In this document: piece after piece, positions 52,306-60,588 of the stretch
How positions within the stretch are numbered: position 1 is the first letter of the stretch
How the letters are laid out: each line of letters begins with the position of its first letter
Assembly (NCBI GenBank): GCA_965140735.1
Contig: OZ223306.1
Span: 4,154,001 to 4,218,000, forward strand
Reading direction: 5' to 3'
From: Fusibacter_A sp965140735
GTDB lineage: Bacteria; Bacillota; Clostridia; Peptostreptococcales; Acidaminobacteraceae
DNA length: 64,000 nt
Made by a program: the position numbers and the translations under genes
The notes under the pieces: generated by a model
What the model was told of the DNA's origin: nothing
What the model saw: only the letters and a program-made list of their open reading frames with translations
Databases searched by the model: none

Positions 52306-53430
52306 ATGTTGGAGTATATAATCATAATAAGCTTTATTTTCATGATAGCAGGATTTGTAATAGAAAATAAGTTAGCGGTCCATAGACGAAGACGATTGAA
52401 GCATGTTATTTATATTAATGGCACACGTGGGAAGTCAACGGTGACAAGACTTATAGATGCAGGCCTTAGACAAGCGGGTTATCGTGTGTTTTGTAAAACC
52501 ACTGGAACAATTCCATTGACGATTGATACAGACAATGTTGAAAAGCGCATCAAAAGAAATGGAATGCCCAATATTAAAGAACAACTTTGGGTATTAAAAA
52601 AAGCTGTAAAAGATAGAGCAGAGATATTAGTATGTGAGTGTATGGCCATCTCACCAGAATTACAACGAATCTCACAGGAGAGAATGTTGAGAAGTGATAT
52701 AGGTGTGATTACTAATGTAAGGCATGATCATATGGAAGTCATGGGGGGTACATTGCCAGAAATCTGCGATGCTCTTTCAAGTACAATTCCAGAGAACGGT
52801 ATTTTATTCACTGCAGATCATCGTTTTTATCCGCAATTGAAAGACAATGCCCAAAAAAGGCATACTGAGGTTATTTTATCGGAAGGTACAAAAGAATTTG
52901 AGCATGAACCTTTTGAAGAAAACATAGCTTTAGCACTTTCAGTCTGTGAGTATCTAGGGGTTGATAAAGAAGTTGCAGTGAAAGGGATGCTAAATTATAA
53001 GAAAGATCCTTATGCACTCCGCTTATTTTGTTTTGAAAATGGTGGTATCTTCATAAATGGTTTTTCAATCAACGATCCTGATTCCACAGAGTATGTTTAT
53101 GACTGGATCACGAAAAGAGAAAACATAAAGAACAGAAAGTGCATACTTTTAATCAATAGTCGAGCGGATCGATTATCTAGGACAAGGCAAATGATAGCAC
53201 TTGCCATAAAACTAAATCCCAGTAAAGTGTGGCTAATAGGCTCAATGAAAAATATGGTTAAGAAAAATCTAAGAAAGAATCTAACGGATGTAAGCGTTTT
53301 TGATTCAGTCGATGCAATTGATTTTAACTCAATTGATGAAAATTATTTTATATTTGCAATAGGGAACATAGCAAATGAAGGTATTCAGATGATGCAAAAA
53401 ATTGAAAGAGAGGGACGTGAAATTGGATAA
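52306..53430 (+). CDS. pgsB: Poly-gamma-glutamate synthase PgsB/CapB
   Basis: This Mur-ligase-like ATP-dependent enzyme joins glutamates by gamma-linkages. The protein has 374 residues with one N-terminal membrane segment (about 1-22). The ATP loop GTRGKSTVTRLI (about 39-50) and the family motifs EILVCECMAISPE and GVITNVRHDHMEVMG are present. GAGGCAAACG lies before the ATG. It heads the cluster and overlaps pgsC by 8 bases. No capA/pgsA gene is in the window. PgsW and other factors are present instead. Confidence 0.95.
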   Translation: MLEYIIIISFIFMIAGFVIENKLAVHRRRRLKHVIYINGTRGKSTVTRLIDAGLRQAGYRVFCKTTGTIPLTIDTDNVEKRIKRNGMPNIKEQLWVLKKAVKDRAEILVCECMAISPELQRISQERMLRSDIGVITNVRHDHMEVMGGTLPEICDALSSTIPENGILFTADHRFYPQLKDNAQKRHTEVILSEGTKEFEHEPFEENIALALSVCEYLGVDKEVAVKGMLNYKKDPYALRLFCFENGGIFINGFSINDPDSTEYVYDWITKRENIKNRKCILLINSRADRLSRTRQMIALAIKLNPSKVWLIGSMKNMVKKNLRKNLTDVSVFDSVDAIDFNSIDENYFIFAIGNIANEGIQMMQKIEREGREIG

Positions 53431-53857
53431 CAACATTATGATTTTAGGGATAGTCATTAGTCTCTTTTTCTACGAGTTGACAGGAATCTCACCATCTGGT
53501 CTTATTGTAGCAGGTTACTTTGCGCTTAATTTTCATTCTCCTTATAGGATACTGTATACATTTGGCATTGTCTTATTGACTTGGGGGCTTGCAAAGATTT
53601 TATCAAACTTCGTGATTCTCTACGGACGCAGACGGTTTGCGGTTATGATTTTACTTTCGTTTGTTATAAACAGCATCATTATTCAAAGTGGTGTTTTGGT
53701 TCATACCCCAGGGATTATAGGCAAGATCGTTCCAGGTATCATTGCTTTAGAGTGGGAGAGACAAGGTGTTTTAAAATCGACATTAGCGTTAGGTGTGGTG
53801 GTAATTTTAAATTTATTGGTTATTATGTGGCTTGGGGTACCCGTTGTCACTTTTTAG
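53423..53857 (+). CDS. pgsC: Poly-gamma-glutamate biosynthesis protein PgsC/CapC
   Basis: This integral membrane partner of PgsB has about 144 residues and four to five transmembrane helices. ELTGISPSGLIVAGYFALNF at the N-terminus is the typical start. GAGAGGG at 53408-53414 is well spaced for the TTG at 53423, and a GTG at 53417 or TTG at 53402 is less likely. The overlap with pgsB implies coupled translation. Its homologues form the membrane synthase complex with PgsB. Confidence 0.93.
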   Translation: MDNNIMILGIVISLFFYELTGISPSGLIVAGYFALNFHSPYRILYTFGIVLLTWGLAKILSNFVILYGRRRFAVMILLSFVINSIIIQSGVLVHTPGIIGKIVPGIIALEWERQGVLKSTLALGVVVILNLLVIMWLGVPVVTF

Positions 53858-53901
53858 ACCCGTATAATTTTAGGCGTTTACCTTTTTAAGGGGGGATCAA
53901 T

Positions 53902-54957
53902 ATGATGACAAGTAAAAAGGATGAAATACGTTTAAGTGCAATATTGATTTTTCTTATTGTATCTCTAGTTTTGATTGTTCAAACCAGCAGAGTTGAAAAA
54001 AATGATTATTTCATTCAGCAAATTAATGCAGCTGAGAAGATGAAGATTTGTATGGAAGCCGTTAAGACATACAAAACTGACCTTGGAATTCCACTTTCAG
54101 ATGAAGACTATTTTGAAACTGGAATGATTGGTGAACCTTTTAACTTAATTACCACAACTTTAGGTGAAATTAAAGCAAAACGTACAACAGCAAATCCAGA
54201 TATGGCGGCGCTAATTATAGAGATGTTACATGAAGCGGGACTTAAAAGAGGTGATCGTGTTGGATTAGGTTTTTCGGGTTCTTTTCCAGCATTAAATATT
54301 GCAGTTCTATGTGCTGGTGATGAAATGGGTCTTGAAATGATCCCTATAACAAGTGTAGGTGCCTCTACCTATGGTGCGAACCACTATGCTTTAACATTTC
54401 CTGAGATGATGCATCATTTATATCAAAAGGGGCTAATCAGTACCGATAGTGTCATGGTTTCTCTTGGAGGAGATTTTGATATAGGGGCTAATATTGATCC
54501 TGACAAGATTGGCGAGATCGAAAAAAGATTAGTTAGGGCAGGCCTAAAGCTTTCAAAAGAAAAGGATTTAGTGCGCAATGTTCAATTGAGGTTGAGAACA
54601 TACGGAGATATAGCCTGCTTTATTGCAGTTGGTGGGAATATAACCAATGGAGGCGTTACTGAGGAAGCCATTACATTAGGACAAGGTCTTTTAGAGGGCA
54701 GCCATTATACTGGCATTATTGATGAAAAAAGCGGTGTCATACAACATTATCTCTCAAAACAAGTTAAAGTCATCAACTTGTTAAATATAGAAAAAATTAC
54801 GTTAGCATATGGCATGCCCTTTGATCCAATTGAGCTTAATGAAATTGGTGTTGGCAGCATATATTATACGATCACCTATTCTAAATTTTTAGTCAGTATG
54901 GTATTTTTCGTAGGGGTTTCGGTACTTGTTTTTTTCTATAGGAAAAGGAGGCTTTAA
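53902..54957 (+). CDS. pgsW: PgsW-type poly-gamma-glutamate system protein
   Basis: This protein has 351 residues. It has an N-terminal membrane segment (about 10-30), a large extracytoplasmic part and a C-terminal membrane segment (about 325-345). Motifs such as GDRVGLGFSGSFPALNIAVLCA (about 116-136) and TSVGASTYGANH (about 152-163) fit the poly-gamma-glutamate system protein family that accompanies pgsBC when pgsA is lacking. Its role is not established. AAGGGGGG lies before the ATG, 44 bp after pgsC. The stop codon overlaps the histidine-kinase start. Confidence 0.88.
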   Translation: MMTSKKDEIRLSAILIFLIVSLVLIVQTSRVEKNDYFIQQINAAEKMKICMEAVKTYKTDLGIPLSDEDYFETGMIGEPFNLITTTLGEIKAKRTTANPDMAALIIEMLHEAGLKRGDRVGLGFSGSFPALNIAVLCAGDEMGLEMIPITSVGASTYGANHYALTFPEMMHHLYQKGLISTDSVMVSLGGDFDIGANIDPDKIGEIEKRLVRAGLKLSKEKDLVRNVQLRLRTYGDIACFIAVGGNITNGGVTEEAITLGQGLLEGSHYTGIIDEKSGVIQHYLSKQVKVINLLNIEKITLAYGMPFDPIELNEIGVGSIYYTITYSKFLVSMVFFVGVSVLVFFYRKRRL

Positions 54958-56378
54958 TGAATAATATTCATATCAAAAAATTTAATCATTCTAAATTTTG
55001 GTATGGTCTCTTTATGGTGATTGCTGGGATAATAATTCCCAGTATTGTTACAGTTAATACATTTAATATTCCTGAGAAGTTAAATTTGGCGATTAGAAAT
55101 GAAGATGTTATTATTTTAATGGTTGCAGGACTAGAACTCATTGCACTCAATTCACTTCGTGCCCTTCCACATTATCTAGGAGCGTTTTTTATAGCAGAGT
55201 CCATAGAAATTAGTGACAATTTTCCATTTGAAAAATTATTTAAGTCGGCGTTAGTATGTTTGATCATTCCACCAGTATATTTTATCATTGGTTATATTCA
55301 TCACATTAAATATTATTTTGGGATGCCAGCATTTGTATTAATTATTCTATTAATGCTTTTGGGTAAGAGTGATTATAATCGAGTGAGTGGATGGAAGAAG
55401 TCAGCTCTGATTATGGTTTTTTTGACAGCATTTCAATTTGTGGACATTATGCCCTGTATGGAAGGATTGCCTATAGGGAGAGGAGAAACTTCCAAAGAAG
55501 TCAAGCTTATTGCACACTTTTTAAGTGCAGATAAAACGGTTGATATCATGGCTTTGGTTTTTTTATTATTGCTTCTTTTTCTAGGCGCACTTTTATTTTT
55601 GCTCATTCGAGATGAAAATAATTTAAGATCAATGAATGCACTGAAAGAAGCCAATCGAAAGATGGAAATTGAAGCGAAATTTACAGCACTTAAAAATAGA
55701 ACTTTTTTAGAAATGAATAGTTTGGTTCATGACTTGAAATCACCACTGACATCTGCACAGGCACTAGTGGGTGTTGTTAAATTCAATTGTGAGGCAGATG
55801 GCCGACGTAAGGATGTTGATTACTTAGAAAATGTAGAACTTGCGATCAAAAGAATGAGTGGCATGATCTCGGAAATATTATATGAGGACTATAAGTCTTG
55901 TATAACGACTGACGAGTTGCTTCAAGCTGTTCTAGCACAAATCTCTATCGCAGAATACGCACCTTATGTCACTGTTCATAATGATTATCCAAAACATATG
56001 CTTGTTCTGAGCAAAACACGCATGATAAGAGTGCTCATCAATTTGCTTGAAAATGCATATGAGGCTTCAAAGCAAAGAGAACCTCATATTGAAATAAAGG
56101 TCTCCCGTTTTTTTAGTGAAGAGAGTGTCTGGTTAGGATTTGAGGTATCTGATAATGGCTGTGGCGTTGATATGAAAAATTATGATAAAATATGGGATGT
56201 GGGTTACTCCACGAGAGATTCTCATGGGCTGGGGTTAAGTTTTGTGAAAAGTGTTGTAGATTCCTATGAAGGCTGGATAGATATTGAAAGCGTTATAGAT
56301 GTGGGAACTACAATCAAAGTAGTACTTAAGGAAGGGGGGCAATCAAATGGAGAAGGCATTGACGATACTGTCAATTGA
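54957..56378 (+). CDS. Membrane sensor histidine kinase in the pgs locus
   Basis: This sensor kinase has 473 residues. About six hydrophobic segments in the first 220 residues form a membrane sensor with little outside loop. A dimerisation/H-box follows, with His258 in VHDLKSPLTSAQ, and the ATPase domain has LINLLENAYEAS (N box), SDNGCGVD and SHGLGLSFVKSV. TAATG overlaps pgsW, and the response regulator overlaps its 3' end by 32 bases, so the whole set is one operon. It may sense polymer or envelope state, which is inference. Confidence 0.9.
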   Translation: MNNIHIKKFNHSKFWYGLFMVIAGIIIPSIVTVNTFNIPEKLNLAIRNEDVIILMVAGLELIALNSLRALPHYLGAFFIAESIEISDNFPFEKLFKSALVCLIIPPVYFIIGYIHHIKYYFGMPAFVLIILLMLLGKSDYNRVSGWKKSALIMVFLTAFQFVDIMPCMEGLPIGRGETSKEVKLIAHFLSADKTVDIMALVFLLLLLFLGALLFLLIRDENNLRSMNALKEANRKMEIEAKFTALKNRTFLEMNSLVHDLKSPLTSAQALVGVVKFNCEADGRRKDVDYLENVELAIKRMSGMISEILYEDYKSCITTDELLQAVLAQISIAEYAPYVTVHNDYPKHMLVLSKTRMIRVLINLLENAYEASKQREPHIEIKVSRFFSEESVWLGFEVSDNGCGVDMKNYDKIWDVGYSTRDSHGLGLSFVKSVVDSYEGWIDIESVIDVGTTIKVVLKEGGQSNGEGIDDTVN

Positions 56379-56979
56379 CGATGATGAATCAATAAGGTTT
56401 GCTTTGAAGGCGGTTATTGAAAGCCAAGGATGGACTGCAGTTACAGCTGAAAATGTTGCAGTTGGTCTAGAGCGTTATAAAGAATTTAAGCCAAATTTGA
56501 TATTAATTGATTACCATATGCCTAGAATTAATGGCTTTGAAGGGGTTAGGATGATTAGAGCTCTCGATGAGGATGTTCCAATAATCGTATTTACAATCGA
56601 TGAAAGTCAAGAACTGGCAGATCGTTTTTTAGAAGTCGGGGCCACCGATTTTGCAATGAAACCGATCAGAACGCCAGATATTATATCACGCATTAAGCTC
56701 CACATTAAATTAATACAGACCCGTGCGACAACGCCGGTGAAACCTAAAGTAGCATTGGTGCCTACAAAAGGCATTGGGATGGCAACGCTTGAATTGGTCT
56801 TAGATGCACTTTCTCAAGTAGATGACTTTATTACAGTTGAAGAGATCTCAGATATTTCTGGGCTCGCCTATCAAACCACGTATAGATATTTACAATATCT
56901 TTCAGCAGAAAATATAGTTGAGGTCAAAAGCACTTACGGCAAAGTGGGTAGACCAAAGCAAACTTATAAACTTATTTAA
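56347..56979 (+). CDS. Response regulator with CitB/DcuR-like C-terminal HTH
   Basis: This regulator has 210 residues. The receiver domain (1-120) has acidic residues DDDE (about 10-13), phosphoacceptor Asp55 in LILIDYHMP, and Thr and Lys in IVFTID and AMKPIR. The C-terminal part (about 140-210) is a winged-helix HTH of the DcuR/CitB type (ITVEEISDISGLAYQTTYRYL). It is the cognate of the overlapping kinase gene. It probably controls the locus, possibly the second transcript beginning with DUF6305. GGAAGGGGGG lies ahead of the ATG. Confidence 0.9.
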   Translation: MEKALTILSIDDDESIRFALKAVIESQGWTAVTAENVAVGLERYKEFKPNLILIDYHMPRINGFEGVRMIRALDEDVPIIVFTIDESQELADRFLEVGATDFAMKPIRTPDIISRIKLHIKLIQTRATTPVKPKVALVPTKGIGMATLELVLDALSQVDDFITVEEISDISGLAYQTTYRYLQYLSAENIVEVKSTYGKVGRPKQTYKLI

Positions 56980-57007
56980 TAAACATTGAGTAGACCTTTA
57001 ATGGAAA

Positions 57008-57058
57008 AATACCAGTATGATCATGTGTGTTAATTTAATGATACTGGTATTTTTTTTA
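57008..57058 (+). terminator. Rho-independent terminator after the two-component genes
   Basis: AATACCAGTAT and ATACTGGTATT form an 11-bp stem followed by eight T. It splits the pgs locus into two transcription units. The rest of the 288-bp gap (to 57267) shows only a loose inverted repeat CCTCT...AGAGG (about 57210-57233) and no clear promoter. Confidence 0.85.
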
Positions 57059-57267
57059 TCTATTTTTGTATGGTCTAGGTTCTGGTTAGAGGATTGCTCA
57101 ACTCTTTGACTTTTGAAACTCTAATTAGTGATGAGATAAATAAGATAAATAAGAGAAAAAATAGAAAGAACAAAATCAATATGTTACATTTATTTAAACA
57201 ATAGGTAAACCTCTTGTGACATTTATAGAGGCAAATCAAGCGATTTTAAGATAGGGGGAGTAAGCTT

Positions 57268-57873
57268 ATGAATAAGAAAATTTCTATGATTTTATTAATA
57301 ATGTTATTGGGGACACTATTAATAGCATGTGGAACTAAGACAACAAATGAACCTCAGACCTCGGAAGAAGCAGTCGTAATCGAGGGTCTAAAAGAACCGA
57401 TTGCAGAAGAACCTGTGTTGTTAACTTCTGTGGGACAATCTGCAGATGTTGAAATGGTAAAGACAATGCTCACAAAGAGCGAGATTGATTTAACCATGAA
57501 AACGACAGCAACTGAAGCAGATTTAACAGACATTAAAACACTTGTATTAGCAGTTGGCGGTTCTTCAAAAGGGCTTGGAGCAGCAGGGATTGATGCAGAT
57601 CAAGAACTTGAAAGAGTATCTGCCCTTATTGATGCTGCTGATGAAGCTGGTATTACGATTATTGCTGTTCATATAGGTGGAGAAGCAAGAAGAGGCGAAC
57701 TTTCAGACAAATTTATTGAACCAAGTTTCGTTAAAGCGGATTATGCTGTTGTTGTTTCAGCAGGGGATAAAGATGGTTTAATGTCTCAATTAGCATCTGA
57801 TTCTAAAATGCCAATAGATATTGTAGACACAATGGCAGATGTTATGGCACCTCTCAAAGCTGCATTCAAGTAG
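57268..57873 (+). CDS. DUF6305 family lipoprotein
   Basis: This lipoprotein has 201 residues, with a signal ending in LIAC (Cys near residue 21). The C-terminal part (about 45-200) matches the DUF6305 family, with LLTSVGQSADVEMVK and LVLAVGGSSKGLGAAGID. Family members are found next to pgs genes. They may bind a ligand outside the membrane, perhaps glutamate-type compounds, but that is inference. GGGGGAG precedes the ATG. The transporter gene begins 45 bp later. Confidence 0.85.
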   Translation: MNKKISMILLIMLLGTLLIACGTKTTNEPQTSEEAVVIEGLKEPIAEEPVLLTSVGQSADVEMVKTMLTKSEIDLTMKTTATEADLTDIKTLVLAVGGSSKGLGAAGIDADQELERVSALIDAADEAGITIIAVHIGGEARRGELSDKFIEPSFVKADYAVVVSAGDKDGLMSQLASDSKMPIDIVDTMADVMAPLKAAFK

Positions 57874-57918
57874 TCGATTTAACGAGTCAGATTGTTACGA
57901 ATTTTGGGGAGGCATTTC

Positions 57919-59196
57919 ATGAGCATTGAATTGATCATTTTTTTAGCTATGATTATAACGTTTGTTACAGGCTGTTTTGTATTAAAACTACCTGTGAGTA
58001 TTTCCATGGTAGCAGCGGCGATTATAGGTGCTTTCGTCGGTGGCTATGGATTTCCACTTAGACATCTAGTAGAAGGTATGTTTTCATATGTGGATACAGT
58101 ATTAGTTATAACGACAGCAATGATATTTATGAAGGTAATACAGGATTCTGGGGCACTTGATGCCTTATCAGCACTTATCATTAAAAAGTTTAATAAGACA
58201 CCAGCGTTGCTCCTTTGTTTAATTATGCTTGTGATTATGTTCCCAGGTATGATTACTGGATCTTCCACTGCAGCAGTCTTATCTGCTGGGTCTATCATGG
58301 CACCAATCTTGATGATTATGGGGATTCCAGCACTTGAGACAGCGTGTATTATAGCTATGGGTGGACTGCTTGGAATGATTGCACCACCAGTTAATATTCC
58401 AGTCATGATCATAGGTGGGGGATTAGATATTCCGTATGTTGGATTTGAAGGACCACTTGCGATGCTTACTTTTCCATTAGCTGTTCTATTTGTTCTTATG
58501 TTTGGTTACAAATATGTTAAAAAATTTGACTATGATCTTAATAAATCAAAACTTAATAATGAACCCATGGAGAAATACGGGGTTAAAATATTTATTCCAA
58601 TATTCGTTGCGTTGGGATTGATGATTATCAATAAGTTTTTCCCGACTTTACCTAATTTGGGGATGCCGTTAATTTTCATAATAGCTTCCATAGTAGGTGG
58701 TTTTACTGGCTATCGCATTAGTGTGGTCAAGGTTTGTAAGGAATCAATTAAAAGTGTTTTACCTGTTTTAGGTATTTTAATGGGTGTAGGCATGTTTATA
58801 CAGATTATGACGTTAACAGGTGTTCGTGGCTTAATCGTAACAACCTGTATTAGTCTTCCGGATGCTTTACTCTATATTGCAATGGCGGTTACGATTCCAT
58901 TATTTGGTGCAGTGTCTTCATATGGTGCAGCATCAGTACTTGGGGTTCCATTCTTGATGGCATTCTTAAGTGGTAGCCAAATTGTCACTGCTTCTGCTAT
59001 TTCTTTGATCGCATCGTTAGGAGATATGATGCCGCCAACTGCACTTGCAGGGATATTTGCGGCTCAAGTTGTTGGACTCGATGATTATAAGCCTGTCCTC
59101 AAAAAGTTTATTGTGCCAAGTCTGATCATTATTATTTGGGCGATTCTGTTTATTGTATTCTCAGATAAAATTGCGCCATTTATTGTATTTAAGTAA
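57919..59196 (+). CDS. TRAP-large-subunit-like (DctM type) transporter
   Basis: This membrane protein has 425 residues and about 11-12 hydrophobic segments. GSSTAAVLSAGSIMAPILM (about 115-133), GMIAPPVNIPVMIIGG and LGDMMPPTALAGIFAAQVVG fit DctM/dicarboxylate-type permeases. No TRAP substrate-binding protein or small subunit is adjacent, but a 48-residue membrane protein follows by 15 bp. GGGGAGG fits the ATG at 57919 (a longer frame begins at 57892). It may move glutamate, oligoglutamate or other carboxylates, which is inferred from context. Confidence 0.8.
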   Translation: MSIELIIFLAMIITFVTGCFVLKLPVSISMVAAAIIGAFVGGYGFPLRHLVEGMFSYVDTVLVITTAMIFMKVIQDSGALDALSALIIKKFNKTPALLLCLIMLVIMFPGMITGSSTAAVLSAGSIMAPILMIMGIPALETACIIAMGGLLGMIAPPVNIPVMIIGGGLDIPYVGFEGPLAMLTFPLAVLFVLMFGYKYVKKFDYDLNKSKLNNEPMEKYGVKIFIPIFVALGLMIINKFFPTLPNLGMPLIFIIASIVGGFTGYRISVVKVCKESIKSVLPVLGILMGVGMFIQIMTLTGVRGLIVTTCISLPDALLYIAMAVTIPLFGAVSSYGAASVLGVPFLMAFLSGSQIVTASAISLIASLGDMMPPTALAGIFAAQVVGLDDYKPVLKKFIVPSLIIIIWAILFIVFSDKIAPFIVFK

Positions 59197-59211
59197 GAAT
59201 GGAGATGACAT

Positions 59212-59358
59212 ATGATTACTTTGATCTATAGAGGAATAATTGCATTGGTGCTTATTTTTGTAGTATGGAATATTTTTGATGAAGAAAAAATAACACATCA
59301 AGCAAATGCGGCACTTGTTATAATTCCGCTTGTTTTAAGATTATTAATGATTAAGTAG
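59212..59358 (+). CDS. 48-residue membrane protein in the pgs locus
   Basis: A small protein with one or two hydrophobic segments (residues about 2-20 and 32-47) and a charged middle (NIFDEEKITHQANA). GGAG at 59201-59204 sits 7 bases before the ATG, and it is tightly packed between the transporter and the next gene (10-bp gap). In Bacillus the pgs/cap locus also carries a very small protein (PgsE/CapE), but homology is not shown. It could be a small subunit of the transporter. Confidence 0.7.
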   Translation: MITLIYRGIIALVLIFVVWNIFDEEKITHQANAALVIIPLVLRLLMIK

Positions 59359-59368
59359 GAGGCAAGGG

Positions 59369-60514
59369 ATGAAGAAACATTATCTAACAGGTACTTTGTG
59401 CCTAGCCATAGCAATAGTTGTCATGGTATTTTCAAGCATAAATTTTTTATCGTTGAAAGATTTAGGTGAGATTGTGCCAGGCCCTAGTGTAAAAGAAGTA
59501 AGAATGCTATCAGATTACTTTGATGGGATTAAAGATACAAATATGGATACAGAGATTTATGTGCTTGAAGGCACTAAACCAGGTGGAAAAGTTTTAATCC
59601 TTGGTGGGACTCATTGTAATGAACCCTCAGGTTATTTAAGTGCGATCACTTTTATTGAAAATGCAGTTGTCCATGAAGGCACTGTGTATGTGATTCCTTA
59701 TACAAACCACAGTGGTATGACGCATAACGATGCACAAGAGGCTTCACCACAGTTTTTCCATATTCCAACTGAAAATGGTGTAAGGACCTTTAGATACGGC
59801 TCAAGAGCGTCGAATCCAATTGATCAATGGCCAGATCCTGATGTCTACGTCCACGCAGCTTCGGGTCAACAATTATCGGGCTCTGAAACTCGAAACATCA
59901 ACAGAGCTTACCCGGGGCGTCCAGATGGCACGCTTACTGAGCAAGCTGCTTTTGCAATTGCTGAGCTCATTAGAAATGAAGAGGTTAATTTAACCTATGA
60001 TCTTCATGAGGCGTCACCAGAATATCCAGTAATCAATGCGACTGTATCACATGAAAAAGGTATGAGTGTTGCCGCAGAAGGTGTTATGGAACTCCAGTTT
60101 AGTGGCATTCAAATGGCGTTGGAACCTTCACCGTCCAATTTACATGGGTTAACACATCGAGAACTTGGAGATTATACGGATACGATTCCACTCCTTATGG
60201 AAACCGCAAATGCTTCACAGGGGCGTCTTAGAGGCGCTACAAATGAAGCATTAGTACTTACTGGAATCGATAAGTTTTATGTAAAGAGTCAAAAACTTGG
60301 ATTTTTATATGTGCCATATGATGAATCTGGACATCCAATAGAAGAACGTGTTGGCAGACATCTTCAGGGCATAATAGAGTATACGAAAGCATATTCGGGT
60401 CAATATGCGGATAAGCCTGTTACATTTTCAAATGTACCAACATATGATGCCTTATTTTTATCTGCTTCAAAAGAAGATTTAGGTGGAAAACAATTGGGTA
60501 AATACTTGCACTAA
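59369..60514 (+). CDS. AstE/aspartoacylase-like zinc hydrolase
   Basis: This enzyme has 381 residues with an N-terminal membrane segment or uncleaved signal (about 7-27). The zinc site is GGTHCNEPSG (about 87-96, His and Glu) with a third ligand in TYDLHEAS (about 212-219). A likely catalytic Glu lies in LLMETANASQGR (about 278). It belongs to the succinylglutamate desuccinylase/aspartoacylase group in the carboxypeptidase clan. The context suggests it cuts or trims gamma-glutamyl material outside the cell, which is inference. GGAGG precedes the ATG. Confidence 0.8.
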   Translation: MKKHYLTGTLCLAIAIVVMVFSSINFLSLKDLGEIVPGPSVKEVRMLSDYFDGIKDTNMDTEIYVLEGTKPGGKVLILGGTHCNEPSGYLSAITFIENAVVHEGTVYVIPYTNHSGMTHNDAQEASPQFFHIPTENGVRTFRYGSRASNPIDQWPDPDVYVHAASGQQLSGSETRNINRAYPGRPDGTLTEQAAFAIAELIRNEEVNLTYDLHEASPEYPVINATVSHEKGMSVAAEGVMELQFSGIQMALEPSPSNLHGLTHRELGDYTDTIPLLMETANASQGRLRGATNEALVLTGIDKFYVKSQKLGFLYVPYDESGHPIEERVGRHLQGIIEYTKAYSGQYADKPVTFSNVPTYDALFLSASKEDLGGKQLGKYLH

Positions 60515-60588
60515 TTAGTTGTAAGTATGCTTATAAATAGAGTCTGAATGATCAGATTCGACACTTACGAAAAAAGGGGGATTAATTT

